A DNA stretch of 64,000 bases, taken from positions 7,192,001 through 7,256,000 of the forward strand of contig OX485804.1 in NCBI GenBank assembly GCA_950295325.1, in the 5' to 3' direction. Below are positions 10,964-21,596 of this stretch, piece by piece. This stretch comes from Polytrichum commune (taxonomy: Eukaryota; Streptophyta; Polytrichopsida; Polytrichales; Polytrichaceae). The notes beneath the pieces were generated by a model. The model was not told the DNA's origin and searched no databases. It was given only the letters and a program-made list of their open reading frames with translations. Position 1 is the first letter of the stretch. The number at the start of each line of letters is the position of its first letter. The position numbers and the translations under genes are program-made.

Positions 10964-12289
10964 CTCCCATTTGGGATTCTTGTCCTTCGCATTCTCCCTC
11001 TCCTTGGGAGGCCTACCATAGAACTCCCACACCTCCCGCGAGGCCATGATATTCCTTATCCAGGAAGCTTGGTAGGCCCTCTTCTTATTTCCCATATTGA
11101 AATACCGGGAGATGTCGCTGAGCTTGGTCTCGTCGTCAGACCACACCACTAGTGCCTTCCAAACCTTCAGCTTTTCCTTCTGATTGTTCGGATCATCCCA
11201 CTCATTCATGAGTTGGATTTTCTTGGATGCCTCCACGCTGTGCTAGCCGTCTATCAGCCAAAAATCGCCCTTCTGAATTGTGGGCCACATTTCAGGTGTA
11301 GGCATTTTCTTGAGACCCTGTGGCATCACTACTATCGTTTGCCTGTCGTCTTTAAACTGCTCGCAAACGATCTGCGCGATTATCCAGTCAACGTAGGCGT
11401 CCTCCTTTGCCCGGACACACTTCTCCGGTGGCGCTAGATGGCACTGGCTGATGTTCACGTCGAACTTGAAATCCCTGCCCATGAAAAAACAGTGGGAGCA
11501 TTTCGTCGTGAAATTGTTCACGATTTTCTGCAGCTCCCCTGCATCCACCTCTTCGCCGGGCTTCGGCATGCGCAACTCCGGTGAGACTGGCTCGTCAGTC
11601 ATCACAGATGACTCTCTCCCCCTCTTGGATGGAGTTGTTTGACGGCTCCCAGAAGGTGTAGGCGTCTCGCTATCCGCAGGTGTTTGGGAGGGAGTGGTCC
11701 TCCGCGAGTCAGCCGGTACTGGTCGCGGCTTCCTCACCGATTGAGGTCTTGACGACCCTGCTCCTTCCTCTGTGGTTGCTTTCCGCCTCACGGGTTGCTG
11801 AGACTTGGTTTTGCTCTGCAGGGCTTTGTTGAGCACGCTGATTGCATGCTTTAGTTTCGTGAATCTGCTCGACACCTTTGTGTTCGATGTACTGTTATCG
11901 ATGAATATGGACTCCGGTTTGATGACGTCTGGTTCTACACATGTTTCTTTTGCATAGATAGCGTCAAAGGGTTCGGAGAACTGGTGCATAAACATATGCG
12001 CGTTCTGGACAGCGTTGTTCTCGAGGATGACATCCACGTAGTCTCCAAGAGACTGAACCGATGCCACCTCCCACCCCGTAAGAGTAGCCCATGTGTGCTT
12101 CTCCACGGTCCCAACCTTCACAACAAAAATCATTTTGTATTGCGAACCCTTAACCACTTGTATAGACCACGCGAGGACAAGCCCGTCCTTAGGGGAATAG
12201 GAGTCATCCTGCGGGGTTTCGTGCTCCTGCCACAACATGTCCGGCGCAGGCATGAACCACCTTTCGCCGGGTCTTTTCTTTGGAGCCAT
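10964..12289 (-). pseudogene. M_A exon 1: N-terminal region and ParB-like domain, with a nonsense codon
   Basis: The start is the ATG at 12289 (MAPKKRPGERWF), right after the acceptor ttacag. The first 150 residues are unfamiliar; residues about 160-260 are a Ser/Thr/Pro linker; then comes a domain ending QTIVVMPQGLKK...FWLIDG.HSVEASK. The DG[QH].. turn followed by a helix resembles ParB/sulfiredoxin-fold proteins (DGQHR type). In M_B the codon after DG is CAA (Gln); here it is TAG (11245-11243). The frame is otherwise open across all 442 codons. Without readthrough or editing, M_A would yield only 348 residues, so it is likely inactive. Confidence 0.7.
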
Positions 12290-12922
12290 CTGTAAGAAAA
12301 TAATGTGCAATGTTAGTTTCGGTCGTTCGACCCAAACATCTACGACATGAATAGGTTTAGGTGGATTGTATATTTATATATTTCAGCATCATTTGTATTG
12401 ATAATAAGAATGTTTTGATTATTGGGTGGATTTGCATTTTATATTGTTTGTGACATGCTGGATTACTTGATACTTTTCCTTGATACATTCCTTGATTATT
12501 ATTTTTTAGTGGATGTGAATTTTATATTGATGCAAAAATCATGGATTTCTTTATGAGTTTATAATTAGAAGACGTTGTTTGGGTCGTTCGGCCCAAACAT
12601 GATGCTTTGTTTTGTGTTTGGGTCGGTCGACCCAAACAAGAGGCTGTGTTTGGGTCGTTCGGCCCAAACATGATGCTTTGTTTTGTGTTTGGGTCGGTCG
12701 ACCCAAACAAGAGACTGTGTTTGGGTCGGTCGACCCAAACAAGAGGCTGTGTTTGGGTCGACCGACCCAAACCTGTGGCCGTGTTTGGGTCGTCTCCCCA
12801 AACTTTCCTATTTTAATGTAATTTTTAAAAGTTGGCACGTAGCATATACAATGCTTATGCGTTGTGTATGCTACAATACCTTCAATTGACAAACACTTAT
12901 TGCATATAATAAAAGAAAATAC
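12290..12922 (-). repeat. M_A 5' UTR intron with eight palindromes
   Basis: The donor is AAAG|gtattt (12922) and the acceptor ttacag before the ATG. Sites start at 12317 (tttcggt variant), 12578, 12617, 12649, 12688, 12720, 12752 and 12784 (degenerate, cgtctccccaaac). Two have the right arm gcccaaa (centre TT) and alternate with perfect copies. The M_B equivalent has six, mostly with changed centres. Confidence 0.85.
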
Positions 12923-13819
12923 CTTTGTTGTATGTAGCAGTTGTTGTAAACAGTTGCTTTAGAACAGGTGTTCTTCTTCCAATAACACAGAAACAGTTGA
13001 ATGTAACCTCTCACACAAATCCACAATCTCTCATACAACTCCTAGATCTCTTTTGAATCTCTCAAACAACAATTCAATACTTCAAACAACCTCTGAATCT
13101 CTAAGAACAAGTGAATCTCTCAAAACAATAACTGACTCTCTCAAATGACTTAGATATCTCTCAAACAACAATTGAGTGTTTCAAACAACCTCTGAATCCC
13201 TAAGAACAAGTGAATCTCTCAAAACAATGACTGACTCTCTCAAATGACTTTTGTATCTCTCAAACACCTCCTGATTATCTTATAGAACTCCTAAATCTCA
13301 CAAACTCTCCAACTACAATACAGCCTCCAAAACCCGCAAGCTTAGAATGTTGGAAAACCCTTCAACAATCTTCTACTTACTTCACTCTACAACAATCACT
13401 CTACTAACTCTCACGCACTCTAAAACTCTCTCCTTAGGTTTCTGTTCTATTGCAAACACTTCCTAACTTCTACAGCAAGAGAAGGGAGGGAAGGAGAAGA
13501 ATCAGTAGGCGCCAAAGCAACAAGAAGGGAGGGAAGAGAAGAAAATCGCCACCCTGAATCGCCACGGCGCTTCGCGAAAGCGGCGCTTCAGGAGAGGCGG
13601 CGCTTCCACAAGAGGCGCGGAGCGAATGCTTGGCGCGGAGAGAGAGAGAAAGAGCGAAAAGTTGTGACGGCTGGGGTTTTGTATGCCTCGGGAATTGGCC
13701 CCCAACCGCACGAATAGGGTGCCAACGGGATTAGGATTACGGGGAACCCTAAATCCTAAAGCCAAACTGTAAACCCTTAGCGGGCATTAGTATTTTCAAG
13801 ACACTTTGGAGTACCCTAA
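12923..13819 (-). other. M_A 5' UTR and promoter side, CT-rich repeats
   Basis: No protein gene. On the plus strand about 13020-13420 is a run of short imperfect repeats (ctctcaaacaac, gaatctctca) that would form the 5' UTR exon of the M transcript. The block has counterparts at 24480-24970 and 46970-47350 in the other M units. About 13540-13640 is GC-rich. I could not place a TATA box with confidence. Confidence 0.45.
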
Positions 13820-14350
13820 TGGGGCATTCCCACTTGACTTTAGTTAAGACCCTCACTATTTTATAAAGACCGGGTAAAGCTCCCTCGGTTATAGCGGAGG
13901 CATCCAACTATCCCAATGCACCTACAAGAACTTGCTCCGGAGATTTTCAAGTAGGTTTTAGTTAAGTAGCTTTCACACATGTTCATGGTTTTATCTACCA
14001 AGCAATGAATGTTGGGTAGTTTTTGTCCCATCCCCAAATGCCTTACTACTCACCTATCTTACCATCGGTTTTTGTTAATGAAGCTCCTCGTGCCCTCATA
14101 GCTAAGACTAAAAAGCAACCAATCACAAGGGTGGGAGGCGACACTTTTAAAATTCCTATATTCTTGCCTAATGTTTAGGTACCGATGGGAGCGTCGGTGG
14201 TTGAGGCTTAAAACCTCCACTTTTAAGCCATGCCACATCATTTGCCACCTAGGCTCGGCACTAAAAAGAGCCATATGTGTGAAACCTAGATAACTAAAAC
14301 CGCATTTAGACTAATACTACTTCTAACTAATGTCAAGTGGGAATGCCCCA
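13820..14350. mobile_element. Tourist-type (PIF/Harbinger-like) MITE
   Basis: The 531-bp insertion has inverted ends TGGGGCATTCCCACTTGAC (13820) and GTCAAGTGGGAATGCCCCA (ending 14350). It is flanked by TAA duplications (13817-13819 and 14351-14353). M_B has the empty site (complement of ggagtaccctaaggtgc at about 23150-23171) with a single TAA. A 3-bp TAA target duplication is characteristic of PIF/Harbinger elements. No transposase is encoded; the single open frame at 14059-14274 is not convincing. Confidence 0.9.
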
Positions 14351-14353
14351 TAA

Positions 14354-15918
14354 GGTGCACATCAAATGCGGTATTCTACAAAATGAAACCATTTATACAA
14401 CTAATGCATTTTTACAACGCAACGTTATGCTAAAACTAAGACTTAACCCCTACTCACATGACACCATAACCTAAATTTCCCAAACAAGTTGAAATCATTG
14501 GTTTCTCTTTTGTTTGAGCAAGTTAGAAAAATAATACAATTGCGTGACATTTAACGATGTAATCGTTGACATTTAGACTTTACCAATGATGCCAAGAACT
14601 CACACAATATGCAATGAATAAAAAATATAACCCCCGTCCCCCAACATGAAATTCGGAAATTTAGGATATTTGAATGTGTTTGCTAAATGTATACCTTCCC
14701 CAAGAGCATTTTCTCAGGGTTTGGAATTGCATGATCCTTATGTCGAAATGCTAACATGCTCAAGTTTTTAGTAAATCCCTTACATACTCACTTGAATGAA
14801 TCACATAGTCGCCAATAAACCATGGATCGTGATATATGTACTTCGAATGTGATATAAAAGTAAATCGGAGAACCACAACATCAAATGAAGCCCTTTGACG
14901 CAATCATGTTGTTATTGAATGTTCCCTCCACGTATATTACATAATGGCGCAAGATAAAGTTCATGTTGTTTGTATGTGGAGGTAGCAGTGAACAACTACG
15001 AATTTTTGTATTTAGGGTTTAGGGTTTAGGGTTTAGGAGTTAGGTTTATAACATATTAATCTATCCAATATTAACATATAACATTGACTTACTGGTGAGA
15101 ATAGGTTTTTACTGGAAGGTAATAGAAAAGACGATCTTGATTATGTTTATTTGTTATTACGGACGTTTAAACGTGATATAGTGAATGGTCTTGTGTTTAT
15201 TCAAATAACATGAAATGTTGTGGATGTTATTAGGGGTAAGGGGTTCAACTTTGGATGTTTTGCTCACTTTAGGGAATCACATAGTCGCCAATAAACCATG
15301 GTTCATGATGTATTTAATATATGGAATGTGATGCAAAAGTAAATAAGAGAAGCACAACATCAAATGAAGCCATTCACGCAATCATGTTCTTATTCATTGT
15401 TCCCTCCACATGTATTGGATAATGGAGAAAGATATAACAGATATTGTTTGCATAATATGAAGAAGAGTCTAATAGGAAGGTTATAGTAAATACAATCTTG
15501 ATCATGTTAATATGTTATTTGGGACGTTTAAACATGATATACTAATTGGTTTTGTATTTTGTCAATACGTATTTCATGTTGTGGATGTTATAAGGGTTTA
15601 GGGTCCAACTTTGGATGTTTTGGTCACACACATTAGTAAACTTGAAGTGAACTTGAGGATGGATTGAAATAACATTAAAAGATTGAACCAAAAAGCGACA
15701 TTGCTAGTTAGTATCCCCTTAACAACGTCCACATACGTTTATCATTGCCACACTTCCATGCGAGATAACAGAGCCGCAATGTTCTAGGGTTTAGGGTTTA
15801 GGGGAGACAAATAAATAATTTTATTCATCATGACAATGGCCTCAAGCCTTGGAAACTCTCTCATAATTGCAACCTCCAAATGGCCCCAACCCCACCTAAA
15901 TAGGTTTGCACTTGAAAG
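14354..15918. other. M_A 5' non-coding region (W_A)
   Basis: No gene is seen. It is AT-rich and contains two related 200-bp blocks (about 14760-14960 and 15270-15430, sharing aatcacatagtcgccaataaaccatgg). Plant telomere-type runs (tttaggg repeats) are at 15012-15038 and 15785-15803. It is homologous in reverse to 21597-23160 of M_B. It ends at the junction cacttgaaag|cattgaatgg where T_B begins. Confidence 0.7.
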
Positions 15919-16213
15919 CATTGAATGGAGTTGTGGTTGGGTATACATATTGGTTAAAATATACCGTTGTGACACTTGAAAAAATTAATGTGGCCGCCAC
16001 CCTTCCTCCCAATGTCGTATGTCATATACACACAAAACCAAAAAAAGATTAAATATCATAGACTAAGACATATGACGGCTGGGGTATGAGAGGGGCATTG
16101 AAAGATGCGCATTTTCTACAATAAACAGAAAACGGGGAATTCTGTCAGGAGGTTTGAAATAAGAAGGCGGGAAAGGCATCCAATGAGGAAGTCGGGCAAG
16201 TGGAGGTGGATAG

Positions 16214-16219
16214 TATAAA
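16214..16219 (+). promoter_or_regulatory. TATA-box candidate for T_B
   Basis: TATAAA in the context gtggatagtataaaggggc, conserved at 4533-4528 before T_A. It lies about 275 bp upstream of array B and 1.8 kb from the ATG, so a spliced 5' UTR across the array is implied. Confidence 0.45.
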
Positions 16220-16489
16220 GGGGCGCACCCCCCAAAAGTTGGTTATTTTTTGCTCTTCTCCCACTCCTGAATTCGTAGAGAGAACTCTTAGTCGGAGCTG
16301 TACTTCGAGGTTCGTTCACGCTGTTGTTCATGAGGACCTATTCACAGCATGCAAGTCCGCAGTGAACTTTGCAATGAGATGAAATTCCACACACCTCTCA
16401 ATATCCGCTGCATTATACGCCGCATTATACGTTGTATTATACGTCGGTCGACACTAGTGTTGGCGGGTTTCAGTCTGACCCTTGTGAGG

Positions 16490-17795
16490 TTTGGGTCGGT
16501 CGACCCAAACCCCTCCACTAGTGTGGGCGGGTTCTAGTCTGACCGTTCTGAGGTTTGGGTCGATCGACCCAAACCCCTCCACTAGTGTGGGCGGGTTCTA
16601 GTCTCACCCTTGTGAGGTTTGGGTCGGTCGACCCAAACCCCTTCACTAGTGTTGGGGGGGGGGTCTAGCCTGACCCTTGTGAGGTTTGGGTCGATCGACC
16701 CAAACCCCTTCACTAGTGTTGGGGGGGGGGGTCTAGTCTGACCCTTGTGAGGTTTGGGTCGGTCGACCCAAACCCCTTCACTAGTGTTTGGGGGGGGGGG
16801 GGTCTAGTCTGACCCTTGTGAGGTTTGGGTCGGTCGACCCAAACCCCTTCACTAGTGTTGGGGGGGGGGTCTAGCCTGACCCTTGTGAGGTTTGGGTCGA
16901 TCGACCCAAACCCCTTCACTAGTGTTGGGGGGGGGGTCTAGTCTGACCCTTGTGAGGTTTGGGTCGGTCGACCCAAACCCCTTCACTAGTGTTTGGGGGG
17001 GGGGGGGTCTAGTCTGACCCTTGTGAGGTTTGGGTCGGTCGACCCAAACCCCTTCACTAGTGTTGGGGGGGGGGGGTCTAGTCTGACCCTTCTGAGATTT
17101 GGGTCGGTCGACCCAAACCCCTACCCCACTATGGGCGTTTATCGTAAAACCTTTCAGAAGGTTTGGGTCGGTCGACCCAAACTTTTTCGCACATCGTGAA
17201 CGAATTGTTAATGGCCCTTACCCAAGGTACTCAGAAGGTTTGGACGGACAGAGTAGGAACCTTATCCCATCATATGTAATGTTTGGGTCGAGCGACCCAA
17301 ACCTCATCCCAGTGTGGGTGGATTTACACTGTGAAAGTTTGGGTCGACCGACCCAAACCCTTTCCCAGTGTGGGTGGACTTACCCTGTGAAAGTTTGGGT
17401 CGACCGACCCAAACCCCTTCCGAGTGTGGTGGGTTTACCCTGTGAAAGTTTGGGTCGGTCGACCCAAACCCCTTCCCAGTGTGGATGGATTTAGCCTGTG
17501 AAAGTTTGGGTCGACCGACCCAAACCCCTATCCAGTGTGGGTGGATTAACCCCGTCAAAGATTGGGTCGGTCGACCCAACCCCTTCCCCAGTTTCGGAGG
17601 TTGTAGTTGACCATGACAAGGATTGGGTCGGTCGACCCAAAATTTTCCCCACAGCGTGATGGAATTCTAAATGGCCCTCAACCCATCATTGTACAAGGTT
17701 TGAGTCGGTCGACCGGAACCCGACCCTATCCCACGGGCAAGGTGTGGATGGCCCTCAATCCCTGGTGCCACAGGGTTTAGGTCGGCCGACCCAAA
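16490..17795. repeat. Array B: about 20 palindromes upstream of T_B
   Basis: Sites start at 16490, 16554, 16618, 16685, 16753, 16824, 16891, 16958, 17029, 17098, 17162, 17282, 17338, 17394, 17449, 17505, 17561, 17622, 17699 and 17776. The first ten are in 64-71-bp units with a cttcactagtgttggggg spacer whose G run varies from 7 to 13; 17282-17524 form a second 55-56-bp tandem (ccagtgtgggtggattta spacer). Sites after 17560 are increasingly degenerate. The spacers differ from those of array A although the palindrome is the same. Confidence 0.93.
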
Positions 17796-17996
17796 CTCCC
17801 ACCCAAAATATTTTGTGGAACATTTTGTGGACTGGCGCATAGTATTGGGAGCTCACATTGCATTTGTGTTGCAAATGTCTTGATCCTCAGTGTCCCCATT
17901 TATCGTGATGTTTTGCATTTTCCAATATTTGATTTTTTTGGACCCTTACGTTGTGTCCATGTTTGTTGAGGTTTCATGTGCATTTGTGTAGGCGCA
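17796..17996 (+). other. T_B leader with splice acceptor
   Basis: A pyrimidine-rich stretch ends in ttgtgtag, giving an acceptor about 6 bases before the ATG at 17997. The same acceptor is present before T_A (about 3110). Confidence 0.5.
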
Positions 17997-19145
17997 ATGG
18001 AGGGAGTTGGTGGAAGAGGGGATTCCTTCTCTGAAGACATGGGCAGCACCCAATCTCTGTCTGGGGATGAGCTAGACATTGTCGGGGAGGATAGTTTTGA
18101 TGACAGTGCAGATGAAGGTCATTTGGGGAGTCCTTCGCCATCTAACCCTTTTTGCCCCATTGTGGAATGTGCGGGGCTTTCACGAGCTTCATGGGTGAAT
18201 TTGGATGTGGTACTTGTTAATGACAGTGGAGTTGCTGTGGCGGAGGGTATTTGTCGTAACACACATCCACAAGATTGCATTGATGAACACTCCCTTGGCA
18301 CCGAGGACGTTGGAGTTGTTATATTAGAATCACTTGTACATTCGGAAGTCAATCCAACTCATAGGTTCTCGTTGCGAAGGTGGCCGTTGAGGAATGTGAC
18401 AATTGAGGGGGTTAGTTTGCGCGACCATGAGCGACGACACATCCAAATCCAAGAGGAGCTCCAAGCAAACATTCGGCCACGCAAAGGCCTTCGGAAGTAC
18501 GAAACATTGACACGTCCTACTCCGTCTGCAAATAAGTGTAAACGTCAAAGGTTGCTCTGTGAGGAGTCTATTAGAGAAGTTGCTACGAAGGATTGTTGTG
18601 TACATCGTTGTTGCCAATTGTTCCCAAGAGATAAATTGAAGGCCATCCGTGAAGAAATGTGGCTTGGAGATTTCCGTCTAAGATCCACCAAAAAACTTGA
18701 TATCCATAGGGCGATACATGTGAACGGAGCGGGTCGCAAGGTCATCACCCTTGAGAGCATAGACGTGTGTTGTACGGCATGGTACACCATTCACGGTGTG
18801 TCGAAAGCGGAATTTTATAGACAAGCCGCGTATGCCAATGAAGGCCGCCGTGCCCGTCACCATGGGAACACGGGCTTAAAGAAACCAAGAGAAGCAACGA
18901 GACAAGCAACAGCCACTCTGGCAACCATCATTGTCCCCCTTGCCGATGCAATGCCGCACAAAACACGCACACTCGCAACCGGTGAAAAGGTTGTGGAGAA
19001 GGTTCTTCCTACAGGCACGAAATGGAAAGACATATTGTTGGACGTAAACGCAGTTGGCGAGAAGGCCGGGTTGGACCCTATTTCGTTGTCGAAACTGAGT
19101 GCTATCAAAAAATCTCACTTTAGCGAATACATCACAAAAAGATGA
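17997..19145 (+). CDS. T_B gene, N-terminal part
   Basis: The start is ATG 17997 (MEGVGGRG) after the acceptor; the reading frame upstream is intron. The 382 codons end EYITKR then TGA (19143-19145). The layout matches T_A: acidic Ser/Asp-rich start, central region, Cys cluster (CCVHRCC, near residue 200), then VCCTAWYTIHGVSKAEF. The sequence after the TGA keeps the same frame and begins GDKFARCSKC, another Cys pair, as would be expected inside one protein. A Trp (TGG) may have stood at the TGA. Either the shared TGA predates both copies or the T protein is produced in two parts. Confidence 0.7.
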   Translation: MEGVGGRGDSFSEDMGSTQSLSGDELDIVGEDSFDDSADEGHLGSPSPSNPFCPIVECAGLSRASWVNLDVVLVNDSGVAVAEGICRNTHPQDCIDEHSLGTEDVGVVILESLVHSEVNPTHRFSLRRWPLRNVTIEGVSLRDHERRHIQIQEELQANIRPRKGLRKYETLTRPTPSANKCKRQRLLCEESIREVATKDCCVHRCCQLFPRDKLKAIREEMWLGDFRLRSTKKLDIHRAIHVNGAGRKVITLESIDVCCTAWYTIHGVSKAEFYRQAAYANEGRRARHHGNTGLKKPREATRQATATLATIIVPLADAMPHKTRTLATGEKVVEKVLPTGTKWKDILLDVNAVGEKAGLDPISLSKLSAIKKSHFSEYITKR

Positions 19146-21065
19146 GGCGACAAATTTGCCCGTTGTTCCAAATGCGAGAAGTTGAAACGCCTTCGAGATG
19201 CACACACGATGGGGACAGAGTCCTATGCCGCACATCAAATGAACTATTTCAAGCATGTGAACATGCAAGAGGCACACCGTAATGATTACTACACAAATAG
19301 AGCTTTGTCCATCTCCAGGCCTTTGGAAGTCCTTACAATCATCCATGACAAAATGGACCATGCCAAAACAGCCTCACCATGTTTTGCAAATCGAATCAAA
19401 GCCACGGACGGCCTTTTTAAGCTTCCTGTTTCGGTTATAGGTGATTTTGATAACAATTGCATTGCATTACCTAAACACAAATTTGTGCGTTTAGGTTTGT
19501 ACTTGGGGCCATACATGTACACCATGTGAATTTTTTGGTGTTATAGTTGAATATTAAACCATTGGGTTGCCTTTGCAGGAATGATTGCACATGGGCATGA
19601 AGATGTCAAGTATGCTCATTATGCTCTTGATTTGTATCCGGGGGATTCAAACCACACGATAGGGTCATTTGCAAAGCTTTTACGTGATTTGGAGAAACCG
19701 CCGTCCTATTCATCAAGATTGTTATTTGAAAACTCGGGATCAACACCTCTATATGAAGCGGTCTTGGATGGAAGAGATGTATGCGTGCACTCATTGCCGG
19801 AGCCACCAAATGAAGATGTGATTGCCAAGAATTTGCCCCCAACTCTGCGTGTCCAATTGGACAATTGTGCCAAGGACAATAAAAGTAGATATGTTTTTGC
19901 ATATTGGTCGTTGTTGGTTGCGAAAGGCATTTTCAAGGAGGTTTTTGTGTCCTTTCTATTGGTAGGCCACACGCACGATGATATTGATGCGTCCTTTGGG
20001 CGGTGGAGCATGAAGTTGCGCGAGGAGGATTTTCCAACAATCCCATTGTTGATGAAGTCGTACATGGATTTGGAGAACATTCCCGTCATCCCACATATGA
20101 TCGAGGAGGTTCCAGACTTCAAGGCATTTATAGAACCGTATATTCGAAGCGGAGCTCACCGATTGATCGGGCATACGAAGGCACAACAATTTCGGTTCTA
20201 CGTGCGTGACGATGGTGTCCCCGCCATGCAATACAAGTTGTTGTGCACGTCACAAGACTGGAGCCCACCGGAGGGTCTCCTTGTATGGCGTGTTGATGGG
20301 GAAGGAAGGACGATGTTGCCTGACGGAGAGCCTAAGCCTTGCAAACCAATACCCATGAAGAATTTGGAGGACATTTGTAAAGGCATATCAGGCTTCATAC
20401 AATATTGGGAGAGTTTGAGGGTAGCGGATGTTGGTGGATCGTGTTGGCTTCGTTACGGAAGTTGGATACAATATTGGACACGTGTTCGTGGCGCTTTGGC
20501 AAACCTTCATGAAGATACACCCCTTACTTTAAGGCATGGGTTTTGGCCACAAACACGTGTCAATGTACAAGCTTCGGAGGCTAGTCTTTTGGGAAATGAA
20601 GAGGTTCGAGAGGAGTTTGATGTGGACGACCATTACGTGGGGCCTGCTAGTAGTCGTCCGCCACCATCTTTCCGCATTGCAGTGGATTGTCATGAAGGTT
20701 ATATGCTCATTTTGCGTCCTGGAGATGAGACATATGCAAAGCCAGTGTGGGTGGCAAGAGCTTTGTCCAAACCAAATTTTGTAACTTCCAGCCCTCATTT
20801 TCGACAAATACAAGTAGAGTACTACCGACCGACATCACGGAATGAAGATGTTGTTCGGCATTATACAGGCTGGGATACAAACCCTAACTTTCGGTGGAAG
20901 GTGGATTCTGAGCATGGTCCATCTTGGATAGATACAGATTCCATATTCATAGCATGGAAACCATGGAAAAATCATAGTGGATCGGTGTCCATCCCTCAAA
21001 AGTACATAACTTTTGCAAAAGACAACCTTGCTCGGATCGCAGAAGAAGCAACCCACGTTAAATGA
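19146..21065 (+). CDS. T_B gene, C-terminal part: DUF7869-like core
   Basis: Two exons: to 19494 (donor ttag|gtttgt) and 19579-21065 (acceptor ctttgcag), an 84-nt intron; 349 plus 1484 coding nt give 611 codons in frame with the upstream part. The core motifs are LDNCAKDNKSRY (about 19855) and VGHTHDDIDASF (about 19960), typical of DUF7869-like proteins. A pre-core GDFDNNCIALPKHK resembles the D..N.LP segment of the same family. The 3' 300 residues are less conserved with W- and Y-rich segments. No palindromes lie in the coding sequence. The role as the mobility protein of these units is inferred from its being the only candidate here. Confidence 0.75.
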
Positions 21066-21596
21066 GAAGTTGGTAGGATTGTGTTAGCATGATTATAGTG
21101 TAATATGTAATTCGACGAATATATATTACTCATATGTGTGCTCCTCAAACTTGGGGCAAAGTTTGGGTAGAACTTGCGAATGCTATATTGTTTGGGGTTG
21201 GATGAATATTCATTTACTATATTTCAATACAAATGTGAAGTTCATTTTTTTATTAAGTTTGGGACTAAATTGTCCATTGAAGAAAAATGCATTTATTGCA
21301 TGCACTTTGTATGTTGCAATGTCTATATTTTATTGACCATGCTAATAATATAAACCATTTTATATGTTTATTGGATGAAACTAGTTTGGAGTGCTCTACC
21401 CAAAGTGTTTTTGTTGATGAAGTTGGTGTTGAGTGCTCTACCATATGTGCTTATGTCCACACATAATAGATTTGGGATATTAGAACATATAATATATTTG
21501 AGATTGTTCGCAATATAGTTTCGGAACACGGAATGTTGTTTGATCCATATATTAATTTGAGACTAGAGAAAGTCTCAATTTAACGAATATAGTGTT
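21066..21596 (+). other. T_B 3' region and unit terminus
   Basis: AT-rich, no gene. It ends with the terminus shared with M units, an imperfect 26-bp motif at 21571-21596 ending CGAATATAGTGTT. About 21555-21571 carries another partial copy (ttaatttgagact). Confidence 0.65.

Larger units (their letters stand above)
4850..15918 (-). mobile_element. M_A unit (giant element copy A)
   Basis: Reading on the minus strand the unit starts at CTTTCAAGTG (15918) and ends with CGAATATAGTGTT (complement of AACACTATATTCG at 4850-4862). Order: AT-rich region with telomere-like tracts, 5' UTR, five-part M gene (12289-6318), Lys-rich gene (6206-5425) and a 3' region. It is flanked on both sides by inverted T units (T_A to the left, T_B to the right). 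The same gene content in the same order occurs at 21597-32823 on the plus strand. Borders were taken from where homology between copies stops; they are not proven transposition ends. Confidence 0.65.
15915..21596 (+). mobile_element. T_B unit
   Basis: The unit starts AAAGCATTGAATGG (15915) and ends CGAATATAGTGTT (21584-21596), the same terminus as the M units. It contains a TATA candidate, array B, and the T gene. T_A is the inverted homologue at 4849 downward. Immediately downstream at 21597 M_B starts with CTTTCAAGTG. Confidence 0.6.
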
